The position numbers and the translations under genes were made by a program. A DNA stretch of 64,000 nt from Pseudoxanthomonas suwonensis 11-1 (GTDB lineage Bacteria; Pseudomonadota; Gammaproteobacteria; Xanthomonadales; Xanthomonadaceae): positions 2,480,001 to 2,544,000 of the forward strand of contig NC_014924.1 in the NCBI RefSeq assembly GCF_000185965.1, in the 5' to 3' direction. The notes under the pieces were generated by a model. That model had not been told where the DNA came from. It was given only the letters and a program-made list of their open reading frames with translations, and ran no database searches. Positions 38,503 through 46,922 of the stretch are shown here, one piece after another; within the stretch, counting starts at the first letter, position 1, and each line of letters begins with the position of its first letter.

Positions 38503-40419
38503 TCAGCCGAGCTTCTGGCGGACGGCGCGCAGCAGTTCGTTGAGGTTGAACGGCTTGAGCAGCATGTCCATGCCTTCGCCGAGGAAGGCCTGGCGGTTCT
38601 GGGCGTTCTCGGCGTAGCCGGTGATGAACAGCACGGCCATGTCCGGGTCGCGCTCGCGCACGCGGTCGGCCAGTTCGCGGCCACTGAGGCCGGGCAGGCC
38701 GACGTCGGTCAGCAGCAGGTCGAAGCCACGCGTGGCCACCGCCTGCAGCGCTTCGCCGGCATCGGCGCAGGCCACCACCTCGTAACCGGCGTCGACCAGC
38801 ACTTCCAGGGCCATGCCGCGGACCAGCTCGTTGTCGTCCACCAGCAGGATGCTCTCGGCACCGCCGCGGACCTCGGCCTCCTCCGCCTGCACCTCGGTCG
38901 CGACCTCGGTGCCGCGTGGCAGCAGCAGCTCGATCGTAGTGCCCTGGCCTTCGACGCTGTGCACGCGCGCGGTGCCGCCGCTCTGGCGGGCGAAACCGTA
39001 GGTCATCGACAGGCCCAGGCCGGTACCCTGGCCGATCGGCTTGGTGGTGAAGAATGGCTCGAACACCTTGTCGACGATGTCGGCGGGGATGCCCGAGCCG
39101 TTGTCGCTCACCTTCAGGCTCACGTACTCGCCCGGCGGCAGGTCGCCCGGCAGCGACTCGGCCGGACGCGCGGAAATGGTCACCCGGCCGGCCCCACGCA
39201 GCGCGTCGCGGGCATTGATCACCAGGTTGAGGACCACGCTTTCCAGCTGGTTGGCATCGGCCACGACGACGAGTGACTCGTCCGGCAGGTCGAACTCCAG
39301 CTCGATGTTCTCGCCGATGGTCCGGGCCAGCAGTTCGGACAGGCTGGCCACGCGCGGGCCGATGTCGAAGGCCGTGGTGTCCAGCGACTGCTTGCGCGCG
39401 AACGCCAGCATGCGCTGGGTCAGCGCCGCGGCGCGGAAGGCCGAAGTCGTGGCGACGCTGGCGAAGCGCGGGATCCGCTCCAGGCGGTTGGTCTCCACCG
39501 CGGAGTTGATCATGTCCAGCGCACCGATGATGCCGGTCAGCAGGTTGTTGAAGTCATGGGCAATGCCGCCGGTGAGCTTGCCCAGCGCGTCCATCTTCAT
39601 CGCCTGCTGCAGCTCGGCCTCGGTGCGCTCGCGCTCGGCGATCTGCACCGCCAGCTCGCTGGTGGCCGTGTGCAGGCGCTGGCGGTGTTCCTGCTCGCGC
39701 GCGTGCTGCTCGGTCTGGTCCTCCACGTACAGCAGGCCGGCACCCGGCTCCCGGTGCGGGGTGACCCGCCACTCGGTCACTCGGGTGCCGCGCGGGGTAT
39801 GCAGCCAGTACCGGCCCTTCCAGCTGGTGCCGTTGCGCAGCGCCTCGCACAGCTCGGCCACCGGCTGGTCGGCGAACAGGCTGGACAGGTCCGCGGCGCC
39901 GGCTTCGTCCAGCAGCCGCTGGAAGGCCTGGTTGGCCTCGCGCACGTCCAGCGCGCCGGTGACCACCGCGATCGGCGCGCCGATGTTCTCGAAGATCTCG
40001 CGGAAACGCGCCTCGCTGGCATGCAGCGCGTCCTCGGCGCGACGCACGCGCAACAGGGTGCGCAGCGTGGCCAGCAGCACGTCGTGGTCCACCGGATGGA
40101 CCAGGTAGGCGTCGGCGCCGGCGTCCAGGCCGGCGATCACGTCGCCATTGGCGATCGAGGCGGCGGAGACATGGATCACCGGCAGCAGGCTCGTGGCCGG
40201 ATCGGCGCGCAACTTGCGCACCAGGTCGAAGCCGCTCATGTCCGGCAGGTTCACGTCCAGCACCAGCGCGTCGTACTGCGCGGTGTCCAGGCACTGCTGC
40301 CCCTCGGTGCCGGTCCCGGCCTCGTCCACGCTGAAGCCATGCCGCTCCAGCACGCGCCGCACCGAGTAGCGGGTGGCGGCGTTGTCGTCGACCACCAGGA
40401 TCCGGTTAGCCCCCGTCAT
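38503..40419 (-). CDS. Hybrid histidine kinase with N- and C-terminal receiver domains
   Basis: The 638-residue cytoplasmic protein has these domains in order: receiver 1 (phospho-Asp55 in LVLDVNLPDMSG), PAS-like domain (about 135-245), HisKA (His288 in LTGGIAHDFNNLLTG), HATPase_c (N-box LVINARDAL, and DNGSGIP), and receiver 2 (Asp near 572 in LLLTDVGLPGLSG). It is the last of six overlapping stressosome-operon genes and overlaps the preceding kinase by 14 bases. It has no DNA-binding or GGDEF output of its own, so it must pass phosphate on or act by protein contact. Confidence 0.9.
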   Translation of the reverse strand: MTGANRILVVDDNAATRYSVRRVLERHGFSVDEAGTGTEGQQCLDTAQYDALVLDVNLPDMSGFDLVRKLRADPATSLLPVIHVSAASIANGDVIAGLDAGADAYLVHPVDHDVLLATLRTLLRVRRAEDALHASEARFREIFENIGAPIAVVTGALDVREANQAFQRLLDEAGAADLSSLFADQPVAELCEALRNGTSWKGRYWLHTPRGTRVTEWRVTPHREPGAGLLYVEDQTEQHAREQEHRQRLHTATSELAVQIAERERTEAELQQAMKMDALGKLTGGIAHDFNNLLTGIIGALDMINSAVETNRLERIPRFASVATTSAFRAAALTQRMLAFARKQSLDTTAFDIGPRVASLSELLARTIGENIELEFDLPDESLVVVADANQLESVVLNLVINARDALRGAGRVTISARPAESLPGDLPPGEYVSLKVSDNGSGIPADIVDKVFEPFFTTKPIGQGTGLGLSMTYGFARQSGGTARVHSVEGQGTTIELLLPRGTEVATEVQAEEAEVRGGAESILLVDDNELVRGMALEVLVDAGYEVVACADAGEALQAVATRGFDLLLTDVGLPGLSGRELADRVRERDPDMAVLFITGYAENAQNRQAFLGEGMDMLLKPFNLNELLRAVRQKLG

Positions 40420-41269
40420 TGCTCTCCTCCGGCAGTGCGATCGGCACGATCACATGGAATTCCGACCCCTCGCCCACCACGCTGCTGACGCCTACGCTGC
40501 CGCCGAGCAGTTCGGCGAAGCGCCGGCACAGCGCCAGCCCCAGGCCGGTGCCGCGCAGGCGCTTCTGGATCGGGGTATCGACCTGGATGAAGTCCTCGAA
40601 CAGCGCGCCCAGCATATGTTCGGGGATGCCGATGCCGGTATCGCGCACGCTGAAGCGCACGAAACCCACGCCCTCGGGACGCGCGGAGATCGCCACGCGG
40701 CCCTTCGGGGTGAACTTGAGCGCGTTGGAAATGAAGTTGCGCAGGATCTGCGCCAGCTTCTTGTCGTCGGTGTAGAGCATCGGCAGCGGCGGCGGCTCCT
40801 CGAACACCAGCTCGACGTGGTGGGCGTCGTCGACCAGCGGGCGGAACATGCCGCGCAGGGCCGAGAACAGGTCCATCAGGTCGAACCACGCCGGCGAGAT
40901 CGAGATGCGCCCGGCCTCGATCTTGGCCAGGTCCAGCAGGTCGTCGACCATGTCGCGCAGCTCCACCGCCGCGCTGCTGACGAACCGCACCTGCCTGAGC
41001 TGCTCGTCGTTGAGCGGGCCGTCCATTCCCTCTTCCAGCAGCCGGGTGATGCTCAGGATCGAGCCCAGCGGCGTGCGGAACTCGTGGCTCATGTAGGACA
41101 GGAACCGGCTCTTGAGATCCGAGACCTCCTTGAGCTGCTCGGCCTGCTGGTCCAGCTCGGCGTACAGGGCGAGCACGCCCTGGTTGGTCTCCTCGAGCTC
41201 GGTCCGCAGCGCGGCGTTCTCCGCGCGCAGGCGCTCCAGTTCCGCGGCGATGTCAGTGGTACTGGTCAC
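40406..41269 (-). CDS. Soluble sensor histidine kinase of the stressosome operon
   Basis: With a GTG start at 41269, preceded by GGAGG six bases upstream, the protein has 287 residues. An N-terminal coiled coil (LERLRAENAALRTELEETNQ) leads to HisKA (SHEFRTPLGSI, the phospho-acceptor His) and HATPase_c (NFISNALKFTP, DTGIGIP, GTGLGLALC). It has no membrane segment or sensor domain, so the signal must come from a partner, plausibly RsbT or the stressosome. It overlaps the phosphatase gene upstream by 17 bases and the hybrid kinase downstream by 14 bases. Confidence 0.9.
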   Translation of the reverse strand: MTSTTDIAAELERLRAENAALRTELEETNQGVLALYAELDQQAEQLKEVSDLKSRFLSYMSHEFRTPLGSILSITRLLEEGMDGPLNDEQLRQVRFVSSAAVELRDMVDDLLDLAKIEAGRISISPAWFDLMDLFSALRGMFRPLVDDAHHVELVFEEPPPLPMLYTDDKKLAQILRNFISNALKFTPKGRVAISARPEGVGFVRFSVRDTGIGIPEHMLGALFEDFIQVDTPIQKRLRGTGLGLALCRRFAELLGGSVGVSSVVGEGSEFHVIVPIALPEESNDGG

Positions 41270-42284
41270 GTTGCGCCTCCAGGCGAACGGCAAGGGCGCC
41301 GGTGTCGTCGCGGCCGCGATCGAAATCGCGCAGCAGCACGGCGAGCACCAGGGCGGGATGGCGGTACACCAGGCCTTCGTACTGGGACAGGCTCCAGCGG
41401 GTCTGCAGGCCGTCACTGTGCATCAGCAGCAGTGCACCCGGCGCCGCCGGCACGACGAAGGAGGGTGTGCGGCGGTGCTGGCTGCCGACGATGCCCGGGT
41501 GCGAGGCAAGGCCACGCGATGGCTGGCCCGGCTCGTGGATCGCCGCGGCGATGTTGCCGACGCCGGCGAAGCGGACCACGCCGGACTCCGGTTCGTGGAC
41601 GAAGGCAGCGGCGGCGCCACCGCGGGTCGGGGACATGCGCGCGTGCATCCGCGACAGCACCTCGTCCGCGGCCAGCTCCGGGCCCTCGGCGGCGGCGGCG
41701 ATCCCGGCATCGGCCGCCTCGGCGGCGAGCAGGCCGTGGCCGAGGCCATCGACCAGGACGCCCGAGGTGCGCCCGCCATCGTCGCGGGACACGAACCAGG
41801 CGTCGCCGCACACCGGTTCCTGGCGCATCGGCAGGCGCAGCGCGCCGTAGCCGAGGTCCTCGTTGCGGGTGCGCTCGCCGTAGATGCGCGCCAGCACGAT
41901 CGCGCCGCGCGCGTCCGACCACACGTCGAACACCTGTGCCTGGCGCTTGATCGCGCCCAGGCCCTGTCCGGGGGTGCCGCCGGTGGAATAGCCGTCCGGC
42001 AGGCAATCGGAGAGCGAGAAACCCGGCCCCCGGTCGATGCCGCAGACCTCCACGCCCTTGCTGGTGCGGCCCTGCACCAGCGACAGCAGCACGCGCCCGC
42101 CGCGACCATGGCGCAGCACGTTGGTGGCGATCTCCACGGCGGCCAGGGTCACGCGCCCGGCATCCAGCTCGGCGAAATCGGCCAGCTGCGCGAGAACCTG
42201 CGCCTCGCGGCGGACCTGGCCGACCTGGCTGGCTTCGTCCACCGTGATGGCGCGGGTGACCTGGCCGACGAACCCTATGCCCAT
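41253..42284 (-). CDS. ATPase (RsbT/RsbW-like) fused to SpoIIE/RsbX-type phosphatase
   Basis: The 343-residue protein has two domains. Residues about 10-135 are a GHKL ATPase (VEIATNVLRHGRGGRVL, GIDRGPGFSLSD, GTPGQGLGAI). Residues about 155-340 are a PP2C-type phosphatase with metal-binding Asp residues in VCGDAWFV and VLVDGLGHGL, and a C-terminal DRGRDDTGALAVRL. RsbX in Bacillus dephosphorylates RsbR and RsbS to reset the stressosome; here that phosphatase carries its own ATPase module. The gene overlaps rsbT by 10 bases. Confidence 0.88.
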   Translation of the reverse strand: MGIGFVGQVTRAITVDEASQVGQVRREAQVLAQLADFAELDAGRVTLAAVEIATNVLRHGRGGRVLLSLVQGRTSKGVEVCGIDRGPGFSLSDCLPDGYSTGGTPGQGLGAIKRQAQVFDVWSDARGAIVLARIYGERTRNEDLGYGALRLPMRQEPVCGDAWFVSRDDGGRTSGVLVDGLGHGLLAAEAADAGIAAAAEGPELAADEVLSRMHARMSPTRGGAAAAFVHEPESGVVRFAGVGNIAAAIHEPGQPSRGLASHPGIVGSQHRRTPSFVVPAAPGALLLMHSDGLQTRWSLSQYEGLVYRHPALVLAVLLRDFDRGRDDTGALAVRLEAQRDQYH

Positions 42285-42673
42285 TTGGTGATCGCAACCC
42301 GCGTGCCCTTGCCGGGCGAGCTTTCCAGCTCGAATGCATCCACCAGCCGGCGCGAGCCGGAAAGCCCCAGGCCCATGCCGTTGCCGGAGGTCCAGCCGTC
42401 GGTGAGGGCCCGGTCGATGTCGGGGATGCCGGGGCCCTGGTCGACGAACTCCAGGCGCACGCCCTTGCGCATGCCGTCCTTGACCGCGCGCCAGCTCATG
42501 CTGCCGCCACCGCCATAGACCACGGCATTGCGCGCCAGCTCGGATGCGGCGGTGATCAGCTTGGTCTGGTCGACCAGGCGCAGGCCGCAGGCCACCGCCG
42601 CCTGGCGCGCGGCCTGGCGGGCGAGGACCACGTCCTGCTCGGTGCGGATCGACAGTTGGCCATCGGCGCTCAT
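42275..42673 (-). CDS. rsbT: Serine/threonine kinase RsbT (stressosome switch)
   Basis: The 132-residue GHKL kinase has an N-box in ITAASELARNAVVYGGGG, a G1 box FVDQGPGIPDIDRAL and the G2 stretch GNGMGLGLSGSRRLVDAFEL, all typical of RsbT. In Bacillus it phosphorylates RsbS and RsbR and, once released, activates the downstream partner (RsbU). Here no RsbU is encoded; the fused phosphatase or the kinases that follow are candidate partners. Its start overlaps the rsbS stop (ATGA). Confidence 0.93.
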   Translation of the reverse strand: MSADGQLSIRTEQDVVLARQAARQAAVACGLRLVDQTKLITAASELARNAVVYGGGGSMSWRAVKDGMRKGVRLEFVDQGPGIPDIDRALTDGWTSGNGMGLGLSGSRRLVDAFELESSPGKGTRVAITKWA

Positions 42674-43035
42674 TCGGACTCCGCGCTGGCCTGGCGCAGG
42701 AGGCGCATGCCGCGCTCCACGTCCAGGGCGGTGGAGACGCCGGTGAGGTTGAGGCCCAGCTCGACCAGGGTGATGGCCACCGCCGGCTGCATGCCCACCA
42801 CCACGGTGCGCGCGTCCATCACCGCGGCCAGCGCGGAAATGGTGGCGATCATCCGGCCGATGAAGGAGTCGACGATGTCCAGCGCCGAGATCTCGATCAG
42901 CACGCCGCGCGCGGAGGTCTTGCGGATGCGCTCGGCCAGGTCGTCCTGGAGGGTCAGCGCCAGCTGGTCGTGCATGTCCACCTGGATGGTCACCAGGAGG
43001 ACGTCGCCCATCTGCAGGATCGGGATGCGCTCCAT
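42670..43035 (-). CDS. rsbS: Stressosome scaffold protein RsbS (STAS domain)
   Basis: The 121-residue single STAS domain (MERIPILQMGDVLLVTIQVD start) contains SALDIVDSFIGRM. Ser57 matches the RsbT-phosphorylated Ser59 of Bacillus RsbS. Together with RsbR it should form the stressosome core that sequesters RsbT. Its start codon shares bases with the rsbR stop (TGATG), so the pair is translationally coupled and probably made at a fixed ratio. Confidence 0.93.
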   Translation of the reverse strand: MERIPILQMGDVLLVTIQVDMHDQLALTLQDDLAERIRKTSARGVLIEISALDIVDSFIGRMIATISALAAVMDARTVVVGMQPAVAITLVELGLNLTGVSTALDVERGMRLLRQASAESE

Positions 43036-43886
43036 CAGCCCGCCTTGGTCACGGTGACGCCCGTGCGCTTGAGCGCCAGCGCCAGCGCATCGGCGAGGTT
43101 GGCCTTGGTGACGATGCCCTGCAGGTCCAGGCCCAGGTGGACGATGGTCTGCGCGATCTGCGGACGCACGCCGCTGATGATGGCGTCGGCGCCCATCAGG
43201 CGGATGGCGGTGACGGTCTTGAGCAGGTGCTGGGCGACCAGGGTGTCCACGGTGGGCACGCCGGTGATGTCGATGATCGCGATCTCCGAACCGGTCTCGA
43301 CGATCCGCTGCAGCAGCGATTCCATCACCACCTGGGTGCGCTGCGAATCCAGCGTGCCGATCATCGGCAGCGCCAGCACGCCTTCCCAAAGCTTCACCAC
43401 CGGGGTGGACAGCTCCAGCATCTCTTCCTGCTGGCGCTTGATCACGTCCTCGCGGTTCTTCTGGAACACCTTGACCGTGTGCAGGCCCAGCTGGTCGACC
43501 AGCTCGGACACCGCGCGCAACTGGGCGGCCATCAGCTGCGGCTCGCCGGCATGGCCCTGCTCGATCACGTCGAACAGCGGGCGCTTGAGCGAGAACACGA
43601 AGCTGGCGGTCTCTGCCGCGCTGAAGCCCTTGAGCACGCGCTCGCGGGACAGCTCCTCGAGGAAGTGGCGGGTGTCTTCCCAGGCGTTGCCCTGGAGGTT
43701 GCCGGCGTCGCCGGAGGCGACCGCGCCGAGGAACAGCTGCCAGAACTCGCGTGCCTGGGCGTCGAGCTCACGCTGGGTGGTGCGGCCATCGAGGCCGGTC
43801 CTGGCGAAGTTCGCCACCCAGGTCTCGACGACCTGGTCCTGGCGGGACTGGAGAAGGGTGTAGGTACGCGGATCGAGGGCGGCCAT
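43035..43886 (-). CDS. rsbR: Stressosome sensor protein RsbR
   Basis: The 283-residue protein has an N-terminal helical sensor domain (1-155; LLQSRQDQVVETWVANFART resembles the RsbRD-type N-terminus) and a C-terminal STAS domain (about 160-280). Both regulatory threonines are present: Thr178 in LPMIGTLDSQRT and Thr215 in GVPTVDTLVAQH, equivalent to Thr171 and Thr205 of Bacillus RsbRA. It is the first gene of the operon. The sensed signal is unknown. The start at 43886 gives MAALDPRTYT. Confidence 0.92.
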   Translation of the reverse strand: MAALDPRTYTLLQSRQDQVVETWVANFARTGLDGRTTQRELDAQAREFWQLFLGAVASGDAGNLQGNAWEDTRHFLEELSRERVLKGFSAAETASFVFSLKRPLFDVIEQGHAGEPQLMAAQLRAVSELVDQLGLHTVKVFQKNREDVIKRQQEEMLELSTPVVKLWEGVLALPMIGTLDSQRTQVVMESLLQRIVETGSEIAIIDITGVPTVDTLVAQHLLKTVTAIRLMGADAIISGVRPQIAQTIVHLGLDLQGIVTKANLADALALALKRTGVTVTKAG

Positions 43887-44230
43887 GCAGGGGTCCTGTG
43901 TTGGCGCAGCCGGACGACCTCGACTCTGCAAGGATCCCCCCAGCCACATTGTTGATCGAGCCTAACGGAAACGTAATCACCGCGTCGGCGCGCGCGATTA
44001 GCGGGAAACGGATGTGAAACCGGTGTGAAATGCAGCCGGAACGGCGTCGTGCGGACTGCGTCGTGCGGAGGCTGGTCCGCTGCCCGTTGGCAGCTTCCCC
44101 GGACCGGCCGTGCTCCACGGTATCAGTGAATGCCTAATCGCTGCGAATGCAATCCGAATTGGTCGCGGCAACCGTTCACCCTAGACTCGGGCCGGCCACG
44201 GGCGCCGATGCCCGGATTCCGGGAGCTCCC
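43887..44230. other. Divergent region upstream of the stressosome operon and GH43 gene
   Basis: This stretch of about 340 bp has no gene. It is AT-richer near 43950-44040, where the stressosome promoter probably lies, and contains the GH43 promoter at 44159-44187. No sigma-B-like consensus was recognised. Confidence 0.5.
44159..44187 (+). promoter_or_regulatory. Putative promoter of the GH43 gene
   Basis: TTGGTC (44159-44164) and TAGACT (44182-44187) are separated by 17 bases, an ideal sigma-70 spacing, and end 43 bases before the proposed start codon. Confidence 0.5.
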
Positions 44231-45301
44231 ATGGACGACCATCGACCGCACCACCCTGCCCGCCCTGCCGACGACCTGGTGCCGCGCCTTCCGGCGACGC
44301 GGCGCGCGCGCGTGGCCATGCGCCTGCTGGTGCTGCTGCCCCTGCTGGGCGCGGCGCTGGGCGTCGCCGCGGGCGAACCGGCGCCCGGCTCCAATCCGCT
44401 GTTCCGCGACCGGTTCACCGCCGACCCCGCCCCACTCGTGGTTGGCGACCGCCTCTATCTGTACGTGGGCCACGACCAGGCCCGGGGCGAGGAGATGTTC
44501 AACATGCGCGAGTGGCTGGTGTACTCGACCACCGACATGAAGCAGTGGACCGACCACGGCCCGGTCATGAAGTTCTCCGACTTCAAGTGGGCCAAGGCCG
44601 ACGCCTGGGCCTCGCAGGCCATCGAGAAGGACGGCCGCTTCTGGTTCTACACCGCGGTCGAGCACGACGACACCCACCCGGGCAAGGCCATCGGCGTGGC
44701 CGTCTCGGATTCGCCGACCGGTCCGTTCGTCGACGCCAAGGGCTCGGCGCTCATCACCAACCAGATGACGCCCAAGGGCGAGCACAGCTGGGAGGACATC
44801 GACCCGACGGTGTTCACCGACGACGACGGCACGACCTGGATCGCCTGGGGCAATCGCCAGTGCTACATCGCCAGGCTCAAGCCGAACATGATCGAGATCG
44901 ACGGGGAGATCACCGAGATCACCCCGCCGCACTTCGAGGAAGGTCCCTGGCTGCACAAGCGCGGCGACATCTACTACCTGACCTATGCCTCGCTGGATCG
45001 CAGCGACCACACCGACGAGCGCATCTCCTACGCCACCGCTCCCTCGATCCAGGGCCCGTGGACCTACCGCGGCGAACTGACCGGATCGGGGAAGAACAGC
45101 TTCACCATCCACCCGGGCATCGCCGAGTTCAAGGGCCAGTGGTACATCTTCCTGCACAACGCCGCGCTGTCCATCGGCGACCAGGAAGGCGCCCTGGGCC
45201 GCCGCGCGGTGACCGTCGAGTACCTGCAGTACAACGACGACGGCACGCTCAAGCCTGTGGTGCAGACCGAGGAAGGCGTGTCGGTACCGCCGCCGCGCTG
45301 A
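44231..45301 (+). CDS. Secreted glycoside hydrolase family 43 protein
   Basis: The start at 44231 (GGGAG just upstream) gives 356 residues with a basic N-terminal extension before the hydrophobic signal MRLLVLLPLLGAALGVAAG. A start at that Met (44318) is also plausible. The five-bladed propeller shows the GH43 catalytic set: base Asp in RFTADPAPLVV, pKa-modulating Asp in EDIDPTVFTDDDG, and acid Glu in HFEEGPWLHKRG. Such enzymes release arabinose or xylose from plant polysaccharides. No other glycan-utilisation gene is adjacent. Confidence 0.88.
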   Translation: MDDHRPHHPARPADDLVPRLPATRRARVAMRLLVLLPLLGAALGVAAGEPAPGSNPLFRDRFTADPAPLVVGDRLYLYVGHDQARGEEMFNMREWLVYSTTDMKQWTDHGPVMKFSDFKWAKADAWASQAIEKDGRFWFYTAVEHDDTHPGKAIGVAVSDSPTGPFVDAKGSALITNQMTPKGEHSWEDIDPTVFTDDDGTTWIAWGNRQCYIARLKPNMIEIDGEITEITPPHFEEGPWLHKRGDIYYLTYASLDRSDHTDERISYATAPSIQGPWTYRGELTGSGKNSFTIHPGIAEFKGQWYIFLHNAALSIGDQEGALGRRAVTVEYLQYNDDGTLKPVVQTEEGVSVPPPR

Positions 45302-45313
45302 GGCGTCGAGCTG

Positions 45314-45402
45314 GAAAAACCGGGGTCAGAGTGCAATTTCCTTCCCGCTGCCCACGCCGCGGCGGCGTCCAGGGAGAAAACTGCACTCTGACCCCGGTTT
45401 TC
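45314..45402. repeat. REP-like cluster 2 (inverted pair)
   Basis: A direct copy (45314-45340) and an inverted copy (45376-45402) of the GGGGTCAGAGTGC element form a potential stem of about 26 bp with a 35-base loop. They lie between the converging GH43 and DUF4259 genes. Confidence 0.9.
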
Positions 45403-45458
45403 TCTTTACAGGCGTGCAGCGGCCATCCGGCCCGCGGGCTAGCGAGCTGCAACCAGGA

Positions 45459-45872
45459 TCAATGCGAGTCGCGAAGTGCCGTCTGCAGGGCGGCTATCGA
45501 GGACTGCCATTGGGCGAAGTCGTCGCTCTCCTCCCACAGCTCGCGCAGCTCGGAATCCGGAGCCAGGACGCGGGCCAGCGCCCGCTGCGCCAGCTGCAGC
45601 AGTTCCACTGACGGCTTGACGGTGATCGAGGCCAGCCACTCGTCCACCGGCTCGGTGTAAGCGTCGGACTGGGTTCCGCGGCCAAGGGCCTTGGCAAGGA
45701 CCTCCGCGGCCGCGACAGCCTCTTCGGCCTCCCCGGCATCGAGATCCTCCCCGCTGTCGGCGGCGCGCTGGAGGACCGCAGCGACGGGCCCGAAATCCCT
45801 GCTCTCCTCCAGCCCGTCAGCCCAGTCGGCGGCAGTGTCGTTGCCAAACGGCTCGTGTGACCATGCACCCAT
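45459..45872 (-). CDS. DUF4259 domain protein
   Basis: The 137-residue acidic protein begins MGAWSHEPFGNDTAADWADG, the hallmark of DUF4259 (MGAWG...F.ND.A.DW). The remainder is helical and rich in Ala and Glu. The start at 45872 has AGGAG at the right distance; an ATG two codons earlier has none. The function is unestablished; family members are common in strain-specific islands and often near toxin/immunity genes. It has no signal peptide. It is divided from the SUFU gene by 58 bases on the same strand. Confidence 0.8.
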   Translation of the reverse strand: MGAWSHEPFGNDTAADWADGLEESRDFGPVAAVLQRAADSGEDLDAGEAEEAVAAAEVLAKALGRGTQSDAYTEPVDEWLASITVKPSVELLQLAQRALARVLAPDSELRELWEESDDFAQWQSSIAALQTALRDSH

Positions 45873-45930
45873 CGTCATCTCCTCTTGGACCAGCGGTCCT
45901 GGACATTCCCCGTGCACCCGGCCCAGGCCG

Positions 45931-46665
45931 TCACCGGAAGGGCCATGCCCGCCTCCTCGCGACGTTCCTGCGGCCGATATCGATGAAGTCGGTGACATCG
46001 TGCTCGTCGAAGCGCTCGAGCAATGCGTCCGAACCCTCGCGCAGCTTCAGGTCCATCTCTTCCTGGAAAAGCGGGACGAGCGAGTAGAACTGGATCTCCT
46101 TCACCCCCGGAATGGACAGCTGCTCGAACTCCGGCGGGGTGCCCAGCGGTGGGAGCACGATGGTGCCGGTGAAGGGAACGCCGGGTGCGTAGGGCTCGGC
46201 CGGGTGGCCATTGGGCACGGTGTGGCCGTAGCCGAGCCAGGTCGCATGCTTGTGCGGGAGCCGCGCCAGGTCCTTCAGCAGGCGGATGGGCCAGTACCAG
46301 CGCTCGTCCTTGAAGGACTCCTGGTCGAGCTTCCAGTCCGCCGGCAGGGTGACCATCAGCTCGGCGAATTCCGGGAACCCGGAATCCTCCGGCACCGTCA
46401 TTGGCAGGTCACTCATGCCCGATGTCACCAGGCGGACGGCGGGGAAATCCTCGCTCGCAGGCACCACATGCACATCGATATGCACGGTGTCCGAGACGAG
46501 CTCGTGGAATACGGAGCTGATCGGCCCCAGGTGCTGTTCGATATGGTCGGAGATCTCGGCGATGAACTCCTCGCCCTTGGGCGCCGCAAAAGGCGCCGGT
46601 TCGTCACGGTAATGGATTGGCTGCCCGCCAAGGCTGACGACCTTGGCCTTCCCGTGCGTCCCCAT
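45931..46665 (-). CDS. Suppressor-of-fused (SUFU) domain protein
   Basis: The 244-residue cytoplasmic protein matches the bacterial SUFU family: ISDHIEQHLGPISSVFHELV, HIDVHVVPASEDFPAVRLVT and a C-terminal IQFYSLVPLFQEEMDLKL. Bacterial SUFU proteins are known as immunity proteins in polymorphic toxin systems. No toxin gene was found here, so it would be an orphan. The ATG at 46665 follows GGGAGGAG closely; an in-frame ATG 18 bases upstream is weaker. Confidence 0.82.
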   Translation of the reverse strand: MGTHGKAKVVSLGGQPIHYRDEPAPFAAPKGEEFIAEISDHIEQHLGPISSVFHELVSDTVHIDVHVVPASEDFPAVRLVTSGMSDLPMTVPEDSGFPEFAELMVTLPADWKLDQESFKDERWYWPIRLLKDLARLPHKHATWLGYGHTVPNGHPAEPYAPGVPFTGTIVLPPLGTPPEFEQLSIPGVKEIQFYSLVPLFQEEMDLKLREGSDALLERFDEHDVTDFIDIGRRNVARRRAWPFR

Positions 46666-46833
46666 CCCTCTCCTCCCTGGCATCCCCCGTCGCGAACCAC
46701 CGTCGACCGGCGCACCGGTCCATGGCGCTGCTTGCTGGCAGTCGATCTTGCCGTGTCCCGCGCCGGCGTGTCAGCACCTGTCGCGTGGGGAAGTGCCCGG
46801 ATTCCGACAAGCGGTCGCCAGGATGCCTGCCAG

Positions 46834-46922
46834 AAAACCGGGGGTCAGAGTGCAATTTTTCCCTTACGCCGCGCCAGGTCCAGGCGGTGCATCGGGGAAA
46901 TTGCACTCTGACCCCGGTTTTT
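46834..46922. repeat. REP-like cluster 3 (inverted pair) invading a gene end
   Basis: A direct copy (46834-46860, with one extra G) and an inverted copy (46897-46922) are separated by 36 bases. The inverted copy lies inside the coding frame of the TPR-like gene, whose stop codon (46864-46866) is in the loop between the copies. Confidence 0.9.
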
